Assembly (NCBI GenBank): GCA_040905145.1
Contig: JBBDSC010000208.1
Location: 1-17,686 of the forward strand
Source of the DNA: DATGMS01 sp040905145
GTDB lineage: Bacteria > Bacteroidota > Bacteroidia > Cytophagales > Cyclobacteriaceae
DNA length: 17,686 nucleotides
Direction: 5' to 3'
Numbering within the stretch: position 1 is the stretch's first letter; every line of letters begins with the position of its first letter. The position numbers and the translations under genes are program-made. Of this stretch, positions 6,534-15,010 are shown in pieces. The notes below the pieces were generated by a model, which was not told the origin of the DNA, ran no database searches, and saw nothing but the letters and a program-made list of their open reading frames with translations.

Positions 6534-7832
6534 TCATGCTTTTTGTGGCCGTAAAAGGTTTTGGCCTATTTTACAGTCCAGGCATTTCTTATTCATGCAA
6601 TAATTATTGTGCAGACCTATCATACCTTGAGTGTCAAATGCGTTTTTTGCTTTCCAATTATGGGTTTCAAACTTATTGATGATCCGATTTTCTTCGGGAG
6701 CAATTTCCTGTAATAAGTCAAAGCACTTTTCCTGCCATTTATAATCAGCGGTAAATTGTCCATAAGCATACCATAAAGGCACCAAAAAATTTATAGCCAG
6801 TAAATTTAATATAACAGGGCTCAATTCCCTGCCTTGTTTTTTAGACGTTTCTTTGCCCAAATGATAATGATATTGCCAATAGCTGGAGATTTGAAAATCT
6901 AACTGTTGTTTAAAAGTATGAATACCCGTTACCTCATGGAGAATGCTGGAAAAAAGATTGGGGCTTTTATGTAGGATAGCTGCCAATTGGGCCAATCTGA
7001 TGGTGGGGTAGTTGGAAGGCCTTACCCGCATAAATTTCCATTCCGTAGGAAAAATGTCATTTTTCAGGCCATACTTTTTTTGATGAAAATGATGTTCTTT
7101 TTGAAGAAACTTGGTGTAATCATCATGGGCAGCTGCCTTTAATAGACCAGCTTGGCCCAATACCAGTGCCTCCTGAATCAATGGCTGATTGGCTTGCTTT
7201 TTAAGTAGCCGATAAGGAAGACCTGTGGCCAGTTTCAACATGGTTTTATTATTAACTTTAAACCCAAAGCTGTAAAAAAGCCATCGATACGTAGTTTCCT
7301 CCCAATCGCCCATGGTGGCTTGTAAAATGCCCTGTACCAGCTTGCTTTTTTCTATGAACCTTTCCACTAAGGCTCTTTCCAACATGGAAAATTTAATGAT
7401 ATCTTCTATTTGATACAGATCCTCACTACAAAGAATGTCCGGCTTTCCGGAAATAAGTCTTTCGTAGTTCCTGACCACATCGAGGAAGATTTTTCCTTTT
7501 AATTCCAAGGTGGGGATGAAGGTGCCGTCGGTTCTTTCTACTTCCTCATCATGCTCCCATACTACGTGGAGTATGACACTGTTGTACCTTTCGTCGGAAT
7601 GATGGGAGTGGGCCTTCCAATCGGAAGATTTAAGATGGAGTTCAATATGGCCAAAATGGTCCAATTCACCTAGTTTAACCTGGGATTCATTGAAATCCGG
7701 CCCTTCATGAAAGTTATGAAACCCTATTTTTTTTACAATCACAGGGGTGCCTCGGGTGGTCAAAAGTTGGTTTTTGTCAAAGTATTGATATTTCCAGACC
7801 AACTGCAAGAAGTTTTCTTGAAAATTTGCCAT
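6534..7832 (-). CDS. DUF2851 family protein
   Basis: The 432-residue product looks like the DUF2851 family of Bacteroidota, which has no assigned function to my knowledge. The N-terminal region carries the G-x-H-N-x-x-x-GPDF block (residues 37-47) and GHIELHLKSSDW (about 59-70), both characteristic of the family. The middle is helical. The C terminus has a compact cysteine motif C412-x4-C417-x2-C420 preceded by a His, which could bind zinc or form part of an iron-sulfur site. No signal peptide or membrane helix is seen, so it is probably cytosolic. I chose ATG 7832 (MANFQENFLQLVWK); an in-frame ATG at 7907 would add 25 residues that do not look like the family. It is probably transcribed alone, and its 3' end lies against the promoter of the next operon. 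Confidence 0.85.
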   Translation of the reverse strand: MANFQENFLQLVWKYQYFDKNQLLTTRGTPVIVKKIGFHNFHEGPDFNESQVKLGELDHFGHIELHLKSSDWKAHSHHSDERYNSVILHVVWEHDEEVERTDGTFIPTLELKGKIFLDVVRNYERLISGKPDILCSEDLYQIEDIIKFSMLERALVERFIEKSKLVQGILQATMGDWEETTYRWLFYSFGFKVNNKTMLKLATGLPYRLLKKQANQPLIQEALVLGQAGLLKAAAHDDYTKFLQKEHHFHQKKYGLKNDIFPTEWKFMRVRPSNYPTIRLAQLAAILHKSPNLFSSILHEVTGIHTFKQQLDFQISSYWQYHYHLGKETSKKQGRELSPVILNLLAINFLVPLWYAYGQFTADYKWQEKCFDLLQEIAPEENRIINKFETHNWKAKNAFDTQGMIGLHNNYCMNKKCLDCKIGQNLLRPQKA

Positions 7833-7914
7833 AAAAATGATTTTGAAAAGTAAAACCCTATGTGACTGATGATTGGCTACATAATTTAAGGAAAAAATCC
7901 TATTCATGAAATGT

Positions 7915-8215
7915 TTGTACTTAATATTTCTGAAAAACCCCGAATTTGGGTTCTTTGGAGGAAGTTTCCCATTGCTTGAAACCTTCCTCGTCTATACGGG
8001 AAAAGGGGGCAATGTAATGAAGTGTCAATTGAATGCAGGACGTGACACTGATTTTGGCGGCTGGAGGCCAAAGAAGGAAGCTGAACACCGTGTCACGCGG
8101 CGAGCGCAAAGAAGACGCAGCGAACGCAGCTTGTTTGCTTTTCAATTATTTCATTGCGGCCGCTGTGCTTTTCACCGCGATCCCTGCCTGCCCTCCGTGA
8201 GGCGGGCGTGAAACA
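7915..8215. repeat. Structured spacer element, probably a dispersed repeat
   Basis: The 467-bp gap 7833-8299 holds no convincing gene. Within it a locally GC-rich stretch is dense in inverted repeats. AACCC/GGGTT is at 7936-7952. GAGGAAGTTTC (7958-7968) pairs with 7978-7989 across one bulge. CGTGACAC (8041-8048) faces GTGTCACG (8090-8097), with a further TTTGG/CCAAA stem inside. A CGC-rich run at 8096-8131 (GCGAGCGCAAAG, then ACGCAGCGAACGCAG) and a palindrome at 8186-8207 follow. Open frames of 74 and 101 codons cross it on opposite strands, but they follow the repeats and show no known motif. I judge it a non-coding interspersed element. Confidence 0.45.
8186..8207. repeat. GC-rich palindrome, REP-like
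   Basis: GCCTGCC (8186-8192) and GGCGGGC (8201-8207) pair with one G-U-type position across an 8-nt spacer. The layout CCTGCC-N8-GGC(A/G)GG is the same as at 3845-3864, so the two are probably copies of one small palindromic repeat family. Confidence 0.6.
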
Positions 8216-8248
8216 AGTTGGAAAAATAGAATAGGGAAAGCTCACCAT

Positions 8249-8285
8249 TTCCATTATTCCCCTTATTCCATCGTTCCATTTTTTT
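8249..8285. repeat. ATTCC/CCATT-rich low-complexity tract
   Basis: Five short units of the type TTCCATTATTCC occur in a row, ending in a seven-T run. The tract lies just after the pyrF stop. On that gene's strand it reads as purine-rich sequence with no terminator stem. Confidence 0.5.
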
Positions 8286-8299
8286 ACTTACTTAAGGGT

Positions 8300-9118
8300 T
8301 TAATAACAATAAAGTTCAAGGAATTTTTCCATCTCTTTTTGAAGCTTTTGGGATTCCTGTCTGGCTGCTTTTCCGAAGTTTTCATCTGAAGAGGCATAAA
8401 TAATCCCCCGGGAAGAGTTGACCAGCAACCCGCAGGAAGCATTCATGCCAAACCTTGCCACTTCTTCCAAACTACCCCCCTGGGCCCCAACACCGGGAAC
8501 CAAAAAGAAATGATCGGGTGCCAGCTTCCGGGCAGTCTCAATTTTATCTCCTCTTGTCGCCCCAATTACATACATCAGGTTATCTTCTGTCCCCCAGCTT
8601 TGGCTTTTTGTGATCACTTCCTGATAAAGAGACTTTCCAGAAGCATTTTTGAACAACTGGAAATCCTTATTGCCATCATTTGAAGTCAGTGCCAACAAAA
8701 TCACCCATTTATCTTTGAATTCCAGAAAAGGCATGATGCTGTCCATTCCCATGTAAGGTGTAATGGTGATGGCATCAAAATCCATCAGTTCAAAAAATGT
8801 TTTGGCATATAGATTAGAAGTATTGCCAATATCCCCTCTTTTAGCATCCGCAATGGTGAAAATATCATTTGGAATGTAATCTAAAGTTTTTTGTAAACTC
8901 TCCCAACCTTTAGGGCCCATGGACTCATAAAAAGCAATATTGGGCTTATAGGCTACTGCAAATTTAGCAGTATGGTCTATGATCTGTTTGTTAAATTCAA
9001 ATATAGGATCCGTTTCTTTTAAAAGATGTCTTGGGATCTTATTTATCGCCGGATCCAATCCGACACAAAGGAATGATGATTTCTTCCGGATCTGTTGGAA
9101 AAGTGCCTGTTTGTTCAT
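8300..9118 (-). CDS. pyrF: Orotidine 5'-phosphate decarboxylase, type 2
   Basis: The enzyme converts orotidine 5'-monophosphate to UMP, the last step of de novo pyrimidine synthesis, in the cytosol. At 272 residues it is of the longer type 2 subfamily. The active-site block DAKRGDIGNT spans 91-100, with Lys93 flanked by Asp91 and Asp96 as in the family. The opening CVGLDP and the late VPGVGAQGG phosphate-binding region are also present. It begins 4 bp after the lolA stop codon, so it is almost certainly the last gene of the pyrD-ftsK-lolA-pyrF transcription unit. No clear terminator follows. Confidence 0.95.
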   Translation of the reverse strand: MNKQALFQQIRKKSSFLCVGLDPAINKIPRHLLKETDPIFEFNKQIIDHTAKFAVAYKPNIAFYESMGPKGWESLQKTLDYIPNDIFTIADAKRGDIGNTSNLYAKTFFELMDFDAITITPYMGMDSIMPFLEFKDKWVILLALTSNDGNKDFQLFKNASGKSLYQEVITKSQSWGTEDNLMYVIGATRGDKIETARKLAPDHFFLVPGVGAQGGSLEEVARFGMNASCGLLVNSSRGIIYASSDENFGKAARQESQKLQKEMEKFLELYCY

Positions 9119-9122
9119 TAAC

Positions 9123-9776
9123 TTATCTTAAATCAATGACTTCTACATCAGGATGCTTTTGGGTATCGAACACAAAATGATCCTCAGGGAGATTTACCTG
9201 CGTATTGATTTCTTTAAATTGATAGGTAAAGGTTCCGCCTATATCATCTTCGATTTCCCAACCTACCAAATCCATTTTAGCCTTGTCTACAAATAGTTTG
9301 ATTTTTTGGAATTGGCTGTTGGCATTCTCAGCAATAAGTTCGATTTCTTGAATGATTTTACCATTGAGGTTCTTTTCTCCAGTCAGCCGATAATCATAAC
9401 CTTTTTGGTAGATGTTGTAAATATTGGAAGGGGTCAATTCCTCCATTTCCTCGTCCACAGTATTGATCGTTACTTCCTTAAAATTATTGGATTTGATATA
9501 AGTCCAAACAGTTTTTCCGTTATTATAAATTTCCTGATCATCGAGGACCAATTTGTATTTGTTTCCCTTTACAGCTACCTCACCCGTATTTGTTTGATTC
9601 TCTCCATCCTGCGTATTAGCGTAGGTATATTCAAATGTTGCGGTTAGACCATTGAGAGACTGGTATTTTTCACTAACGCTGGTAAGCACCTCTTTGGCCC
9701 TAGGATCCTTTTGCGCATTTACTACAAAGTTTAGCCCGACTATCAGCATAGCCAGCATGGTTGTTCTTTTAAACAT
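9123..9776 (-). CDS. lolA: LolA-like periplasmic lipoprotein carrier
   Basis: The 217-residue product looks like LolA, which ferries lipoproteins from the inner to the outer membrane. Residues 1-21 form a signal peptide (basic start, hydrophobic core, VNA then Gln at the likely cut), giving a periplasmic protein of about 196 residues, close to the usual size. After it come the beta-strand-rich segments of the LolA fold, with FEYTYAN, GEVAVKGNKYKLVLDD and WTYIKSNN. I placed the start at ATG 9776 because an in-frame ATG at 9881 would add 35 residues overlapping ftsK and remove the signal peptide. It lies 19 bp after ftsK and 4 bp before pyrF. The fold is shared by other periplasmic carriers, so the exact cargo is inferred. 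Confidence 0.85.
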   Translation of the reverse strand: MFKRTTMLAMLIVGLNFVVNAQKDPRAKEVLTSVSEKYQSLNGLTATFEYTYANTQDGENQTNTGEVAVKGNKYKLVLDDQEIYNNGKTVWTYIKSNNFKEVTINTVDEEMEELTPSNIYNIYQKGYDYRLTGEKNLNGKIIQEIELIAENANSQFQKIKLFVDKAKMDLVGWEIEDDIGGTFTYQFKEINTQVNLPEDHFVFDTQKHPDVEVIDLR

Positions 9777-9795
9777 AATTTTAGTAATCCGATTT

Positions 9796-12249
9796 TTATA
9801 AGCTACCCAATAACTGTTCCAAACTATTCTCATCCTGAACCAATACTTCCCGCGCTTTACTTCCTTCAAAAGCGCCCACAATCCCTGCGGCTTCCAACTG
9901 ATCGATGATTCTCCCCGCCCTGTTATAACCCAACTTTAATTTCCGTTGAATCAAAGAAGTGCTCCCCTGCTGGTGCATCACGATAAGCCTAGCGGCATCA
10001 TCAAAAAGTGGATCCCTGTCTGAAAGGTCTATACTGTCCAGGTTGCTATCCCCATCTTCACCTACATATTCAGGTAAGATATAGGCATCACTATACCCTT
10101 TTTGACCTCCAATCCAATCACAAATGGCATCTACCTCCGGTGTGTCAAGGAAAGCACACTGAATACGTGTGACTTCAGATCCATGGGATAAAAGCATATC
10201 GCCCATTCCGATCAGTTGATCTGCACCACCTGCATCCAGGATGGTCCTGCTATCAATTTTGGAAGTTACCCTAAAGGAAAGGCGCGCCGGAAAGTTTGCT
10301 TTAATGATCCCTGTTATAACGTTTACCGATGGTCGCTGGGTAGCCACCACCAAATGGATACCAATGGCCCTGGCAAGCTGGGCCAATCGGGCAATGGGAG
10401 CCTCTATTTCCTTTCCAGCAGTCATCATCAGGTCCGCCAGCTCATCAATTACAAGGACAATATAGGGCATAAACCGATGTCCATGTTCAGGATTTAGCTT
10501 CCTTGCAACAAATTTTGCATTGTATTCCTTAAGGTTCCTACATCCACCGTCTTTAAGTAAATCGTACCTGTTGTCCATTTCAATGCAGAGTGAATTCAGG
10601 GTGTAGATCACTTTTTTGGTATCCGTAATAATGGCCTCTTCCGAATTGGGCAGTTTAGCAAGAAAATGCCGTTCTATCTTGTTGAACAGGGTCAATTCCA
10701 CTTTTTTGGGATCCACCAACACAAACTTCAGTTGGGAAGGGTGCTTTTTATATACCAGGGAAGCCAAGATCATATTCAACCCTACGGATTTCCCCTGACC
10801 GGTAGCACCCGCCATTAAGAGGTGGGGCATTTTGGCCAGATCCATCACAAAAACTTCGTTGGATATGGTTTTCCCCAATGCCACAGGCAATTCCTTATCG
10901 CTTTTCATGAATTTTTCCGTGCCCAAAACCGATCTGGCCAATACCAATTCCCTGTTTTTGTTAGGCACTTCTATTCCTATGGTCCCTTTACCTGGAATAG
11001 GGGCAATAATCCTGATTCCCAAGGCGGCCAAACTCAAAGCAATATCATCTTCCAGGTTTTTGATCTTTGAAATCTTGACTCCTGGATCCGGAATGATTTC
11101 ATATAAGGTAACCGTCGGGCCAATGGTGGCTTTGATTTCCTGAATACCTATTTTAAAGTTGACCAGGGTTTCTACGATCTTGTTTTTGTTTTCTTCAAGC
11201 TCCTGTCTGGAAACGGTCACCCTTTGTTGGTCGTATTCGTTCAGCAGGTCCAATGTAGGATATTGATAATGGGGCAAATCCAATGTAGGATCGTAGGGAT
11301 CTAAATTTTCTACTTCGGTTACTGTTTTTTCTTCCGTGGCTTTGGCTATGGAGAACTTTTTTTCTCCCTTCTCTGGAAGGGCTGCGTCTTCAGAAAATAA
11401 GGTGGTGTCCTCGATGTTGAAAGCAGGTTCTGATGAATTAGGTTGATGCTTGACAGGTTCTGTTCTTATGGTCCAGTGGCTATCATCAGTGGGGACTGCT
11501 TCCCCTGACTCATCTTCTACTTCTGGTTCCAGTCGATCTGTTGTGTTTTTTGCTAAAGGATTGTCTTGATCTTCTTCATAGGTGTCCAATTGCCCGGATT
11601 TAGTAGAAGATGCAAAACCATTGAGTTGATCTATATTAAAATAGAAAATGATAAAGATGAGCAAAGAACCAAATATCAGAATAAATGTGCCCCAACCCAG
11701 GAAGTCATCTGATAAAAGGGCCAGTTCATATCCAAATCCGCCACTTAAGAAGCCCAAGTAGTTATAATTATCCAACATATGAACTACATAGCCCATAAGT
11801 AATCCCAGCCAGAATATAAAAAACAAAGTAAAGGCACTGTATCTCGATAAAGAAACCAAAGATTTCTTGAAAGCTAATCTAAAACCAAGGAAAAACAAGA
11901 ATGGGGGAAAAAGAAAGGCAGCTAGGCCAAACCAGCGAAATATAAGATAATGTGAAACAGTAGCACCGGTATAGCCCAGCCAATTCCGTGCCTCAGCAGC
12001 ATTTGCCCTGACCGGGTTTTCAGCATCACCCAAGACAACACTTTGATCGGATTGCCCGGTAAATAAATAGCCTAAGAAAGCCAATAATAAAAACATGGCG
12101 ACCATCATTAGGAGAATTCCTATGGATACACCTATTCGCTTATCTTTAATAAAAGCTAAGGAAAAATTAGACCGGCCCTTTTTTATAGGTCCCTTTTTTG
12201 GGTCTTCTTTTTTTCTAAAAGTATTTGATTTGTAAGTGTTTGAAGCCAT
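9796..12249 (-). CDS. ftsK: DNA translocase FtsK
   Basis: The 817-residue protein is the septal motor that pumps chromosomal DNA during cell division and triggers XerCD recombination at dif. A basic N terminus is followed by four membrane segments (about 39-64, 101-126, 137-158, 186-205), then an acidic, low-complexity linker (about 207-330). The motor comes next: Walker A GATGQGKS at 481-488 and Walker B ending IDELADL at 601-607. The C-terminal gamma domain (about 747-805, winged helix with SLIQRKLKLGYNRAGRIID) binds the polar KOPS-type DNA motifs and activates XerD. The linker is short, so the whole protein has the length usual outside gamma-proteobacteria. A good ribosome binding site precedes ATG 12249. 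pyrD lies 60 bp upstream and lolA 19 bp downstream. Confidence 0.96.
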   Translation of the reverse strand: MASNTYKSNTFRKKEDPKKGPIKKGRSNFSLAFIKDKRIGVSIGILLMMVAMFLLLAFLGYLFTGQSDQSVVLGDAENPVRANAAEARNWLGYTGATVSHYLIFRWFGLAAFLFPPFLFFLGFRLAFKKSLVSLSRYSAFTLFFIFWLGLLMGYVVHMLDNYNYLGFLSGGFGYELALLSDDFLGWGTFILIFGSLLIFIIFYFNIDQLNGFASSTKSGQLDTYEEDQDNPLAKNTTDRLEPEVEDESGEAVPTDDSHWTIRTEPVKHQPNSSEPAFNIEDTTLFSEDAALPEKGEKKFSIAKATEEKTVTEVENLDPYDPTLDLPHYQYPTLDLLNEYDQQRVTVSRQELEENKNKIVETLVNFKIGIQEIKATIGPTVTLYEIIPDPGVKISKIKNLEDDIALSLAALGIRIIAPIPGKGTIGIEVPNKNRELVLARSVLGTEKFMKSDKELPVALGKTISNEVFVMDLAKMPHLLMAGATGQGKSVGLNMILASLVYKKHPSQLKFVLVDPKKVELTLFNKIERHFLAKLPNSEEAIITDTKKVIYTLNSLCIEMDNRYDLLKDGGCRNLKEYNAKFVARKLNPEHGHRFMPYIVLVIDELADLMMTAGKEIEAPIARLAQLARAIGIHLVVATQRPSVNVITGIIKANFPARLSFRVTSKIDSRTILDAGGADQLIGMGDMLLSHGSEVTRIQCAFLDTPEVDAICDWIGGQKGYSDAYILPEYVGEDGDSNLDSIDLSDRDPLFDDAARLIVMHQQGSTSLIQRKLKLGYNRAGRIIDQLEAAGIVGAFEGSKAREVLVQDENSLEQLLGSL

Positions 12250-12253
12250 ATTT

Positions 12254-12260
12254 CTTCCTC
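12254..12260 (-). promoter_or_regulatory. Shine-Dalgarno sequence of ftsK
   Basis: GAGGAAG on the minus strand lies 4 bases before the ftsK ATG. It is the clearest such site in the window, where most genes have none, and it fixes the ftsK start. Confidence 0.65.
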
Positions 12261-12309
12261 AGTGCTCATTAAAGGTTAAGATAACTTATATTTTGAAATA
12301 TATAAAATC

Positions 12310-13350
12310 TCAACTTTTGTAATAACGTGCAAGTCCTTTTTTAATTTTCCTGATAATCCCCGGGCCTTCATAAATCATGCCCGTGTAAATTTGTATGAGT
12401 GCGGCTCCTGCCTCCAGCTTTTCAATGGCGTCTTCCACAGAAAATATACCTCCCACGCCGATAATAGGAAAACTTTTTCCTGATTTTTCACTCAAATACC
12501 TGATCACTTCCGTGCTTCTGGCTTTTAGTGGTTCTCCACTGATGCCACCCGTTCCGATTTTAGCTGCTTGCTCTTTTTCAAAATAGATTGTGGAGTGGTC
12601 GATGGTGGTGTTGGTGGCGATTACTCCGTCAATTCCGGTCTCCTGAACGATTCCTATAATATCATCCAGTTGGCCATTGGTCAGATCTGGGGCAATTTTT
12701 AAAAGAATGGGTTTTGGCTTTTCCTTTTTGTCATTAGCAACTTTGACAGATAATAAGAGCTTTTTCAATGGTTCTTTCTCTTGCAAATCGCGGAGATTGG
12801 GCGTATTGGGTGAGCTTACGTTGACCACAAAATAGTCCACATAAGGGTGTAAGGTTTCCAGGCAAATTATATAATCCTTTTCAGCATCTTCATTAGATGT
12901 CACTTTGTTTTTTCCGATATTTCCTCCAATAAGCACGTTGGACTTCCTTTTTTCCAGTCGTTTAACGGCCTTATCTATTCCCCCGTTATTAAATCCCATC
13001 CGGTTGACCAGGGCCTTGTCCCCAGGTAATCTGAATAGTCTGGGTATTGGATTCCCCCCCTGGGATATTGGGGTCAATGTACCAATTTCTATAAACCCAA
13101 AACCCAACATGGCCATTTCATCAATCAACTTTGCATCCTTGTCAAATCCTGCGGCTAAACCTATAGGATTTTTGAAGGTCAATCCAAACACCTTCCGTTC
13201 CAAAGACTTATCTTCAAAATGATATAACCTTTTAATTATATGTTTTAATCCTGGAACACTAAAAGTGGATTGTATCAATGAAAAGGTTAAACGGTGGGCA
13301 TCTTCCGCTTGCTTTAAGAACAGAAGAGGTTTTAATAGAGATTTGTACAC
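12310..13350 (-). CDS. pyrD: Dihydroorotate dehydrogenase, class 2 (quinone)
   Basis: The enzyme oxidises dihydroorotate to orotate in pyrimidine synthesis and passes electrons through FMN to membrane quinones. The N-terminal 45 residues (MYKSLLKPLLFLKQAEDAHR and on) form the amphipathic helices that attach class 2 enzymes to the inner face of the membrane. The barrel contains NPIGLAAGFDKD (61-72), NRMGFNNGG (116-124) and the active-site segment NVSSPNTPNLR (177-187), in which Ser180 is the class 2 catalytic base. The IGVGGIFS block near residue 300 binds FMN phosphate. The start codon is GTG at 13350, and 346 residues is a normal length. It is followed after 60 bp by ftsK. Confidence 0.95.
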   Translation of the reverse strand: MYKSLLKPLLFLKQAEDAHRLTFSLIQSTFSVPGLKHIIKRLYHFEDKSLERKVFGLTFKNPIGLAAGFDKDAKLIDEMAMLGFGFIEIGTLTPISQGGNPIPRLFRLPGDKALVNRMGFNNGGIDKAVKRLEKRKSNVLIGGNIGKNKVTSNEDAEKDYIICLETLHPYVDYFVVNVSSPNTPNLRDLQEKEPLKKLLLSVKVANDKKEKPKPILLKIAPDLTNGQLDDIIGIVQETGIDGVIATNTTIDHSTIYFEKEQAAKIGTGGISGEPLKARSTEVIRYLSEKSGKSFPIIGVGGIFSVEDAIEKLEAGAALIQIYTGMIYEGPGIIRKIKKGLARYYKS

Positions 13351-13455
13351 TTGGACGAAGAATTTATTCGAGCGCTAAATTATGAATTATTTTGATGCCG
13401 TTTATTTATCCACTGAATTTTCCATAGGCATAACCACATATTGGGATAAGATCAG

Positions 13456-14355
13456 TTATTTTCTGGGATGGAATTCTGTCAGCACTTGCCTGAGATAATC
13501 CCGATCCAAGTGGGTGTAAATTTCTGTGGTCGTGATACTTTCATGTCCTAACATCTCCTGCACCGCCCTTAAATCTGCCCCCCCCTCTATCAAATGGGTG
13601 GCAAAGCTGTGCCGAAAGGTATGTGGACTGATTTTTTTTTGGAGGCCAACCTGTTCTGCCAGTTTTTTGATCATGATAAAAACCATTACCCGGCTCAGTT
13701 TTTTTCCTCTGCGGTTTAAAAAAACATATTCCTCATGCCCATTCACGGTGATTTGATGCGTGCGAACTTCTTTTAGGTAAATTTGGAGATATTTTAATGC
13801 ATCTTTTCCTATTGGGACCAGCCTTTCTTTATTGCCTTTTCCGATGATCCGGAGAAAACCAATTTCAGTATAGATATTCCCTTTTTTAAGATTGATGAGT
13901 TCAGAGACCCGGAGGCCGCTGCTGTAGAGTATCTCAAGCATGGCCCTGTTGCGATGCCCTTCCGGCTCGCCAAGTTGGATCCCTTCAAGGAGAAGGGTGA
14001 TTTCCTGATAATTCAGCGTGTCCGGTAGCTTCCTGCCCAGTTTTGGGGCTTTGAGCAAAAATGCTGGGTCATCCTTGATTTTTTCTTCATACATCAGGTA
14101 TTTAAAAAAAGCCTTGATGCCCGAAATAATCCTTGCTTGGGTAAATTCGGAAATTTCAAGGCCGACCAGGTCATTGATGAAGTCTCTCAAATGATCCAGT
14201 GTCACCTCTGTAGGGGAAATTTCAGGATATTCCTTCCTTAAGTAATTGTTGAGCTTCTCCAAATCCTGACAATAGGCCATAATGGAATTTGGGCTCAACG
14301 AACGTTCTATTTTCAGGTAATACTGAAATTGCTTGATCTGATTTTCCCAGGACAT
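13456..14355 (-). CDS. xerD: Tyrosine recombinase XerD
   Basis: The 299-residue product is a site-specific recombinase that, with XerC, resolves chromosome dimers at dif after activation by FtsK. Residues 1-88 form the SAM-like DNA-binding core domain. The catalytic domain (about 108-295) carries all six expected residues: R149 (GLRVSEL), K173 (GKGNKER), H245 and R248 (HTFRHS), H271 (LGHESI) and nucleophile Y280 (EIYTHL). Length and lack of extensions fit housekeeping XerD/XerC rather than an integron or phage integrase. XerC cannot be excluded from sequence alone. It is divergent from aroQ and lies 105 bp upstream of pyrD, with no visible terminator between. Confidence 0.9.
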   Translation of the reverse strand: MSWENQIKQFQYYLKIERSLSPNSIMAYCQDLEKLNNYLRKEYPEISPTEVTLDHLRDFINDLVGLEISEFTQARIISGIKAFFKYLMYEEKIKDDPAFLLKAPKLGRKLPDTLNYQEITLLLEGIQLGEPEGHRNRAMLEILYSSGLRVSELINLKKGNIYTEIGFLRIIGKGNKERLVPIGKDALKYLQIYLKEVRTHQITVNGHEEYVFLNRRGKKLSRVMVFIMIKKLAEQVGLQKKISPHTFRHSFATHLIEGGADLRAVQEMLGHESITTTEIYTHLDRDYLRQVLTEFHPRK

Positions 14356-14579
14356 ATTGAAAATTTATTTGTCCGAAAGATAAGGATAAACATCCTGACA
14401 AAAAGAATGAAAATAAATAGATGGGTTAAATTAGGATTGCTTAAATTTGATCTTGCTTTTGCAGGGAGATTTCACTGATATCAAATTCCGAAAGCATTCA
14501 GGTATTTGCAACATGGGGGTGACGGGCAAAGAGCATATACATTTATGGTATTACATCAAAAAACTGAAAAAAACAATAA

Positions 14580-15005
14580 GTGAAAATAATCATCATTAAC
14601 GGGCCCAACCTGAACCTTTTGGGCAAAAGAGAGCCGGAAATATATGGCAGCCTTTCTTTTGAAGATTTTTTTATTGGCCTTAAGGATCAATACCCTGCAC
14701 TAAATTTGGAATACTATCAAAGTAATTTGGAGGGGGAGTTGATCAACAAGATACATGAAGTGGGTTTTGAATATGACGGGGTCTTACTCAATGCAGGAGG
14801 TTTTACCCATACTTCTGTGGCCATCTCGGATGCCATTGCTTCTGTGGCCACCCCTGTACTGGAAGTGCATATTTCAAATATTTACAAGCGGGAAGAATTC
14901 AGGCACAAAAGTATCATTTCCAAGGAATGTATAGGCATGATTGCTGGTCTTGGCTTGATCGGCTATGATCTTGGTCTTCAATATTTCATTAAAAAACAAC
15001 AGTAA
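14580..15005 (+). CDS. aroQ: 3-Dehydroquinate dehydratase, type II
   Basis: The enzyme removes water from 3-dehydroquinate in the shikimate pathway to aromatic amino acids. The 141-residue product has the type II signature NGPNLNLLGKREPEIYG at 7-23, whose Tyr22 is the likely catalytic base. It also has LNAGGFTHTS (substrate-binding Asn and His) and EVHISNIYKREEFRHKS near 97-113. Type II enzymes form dodecamers in the cytosol. It starts with GTG at 14580. The aminotransferase gene follows after 5 bp, so the two are cotranscribed. The 224-bp spacer to divergent xerD must hold both promoters; I could not identify either with confidence. Confidence 0.95.
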   Translation: MKIIIINGPNLNLLGKREPEIYGSLSFEDFFIGLKDQYPALNLEYYQSNLEGELINKIHEVGFEYDGVLLNAGGFTHTSVAISDAIASVATPVLEVHISNIYKREEFRHKSIISKECIGMIAGLGLIGYDLGLQYFIKKQQ

Positions 15006-15010
15006 CATCC

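Noticed and set aside
225..7890. Matching TTGG-TACATAATTT phrases near 223-236 and 7871-7885 as a dif-like site
   Set aside because: There is no second recombinase half-site with the usual 6-bp centre at either place. The match is short and AT-rich.
7906..8211. Opposing open frames of 101 (+) and 74 (-) codons in the pyrF-DUF2851 gap
   Set aside because: They cover the same inverted repeats on both strands, have repeat-derived Arg- or Ser-rich composition and no recognisable motif. I treat the DNA as a repeat element.
9777..9881. Upstream ATG of lolA
   Set aside because: The extension runs antisense to nothing but overlaps the end of ftsK in another frame, and it would bury the signal peptide.
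14442..14449. TAAATTTG as a promoter box for aroQ
   Set aside because: It matches the -7 consensus but has no TTTG about 20 bases upstream and would leave a leader of about 125 bases.
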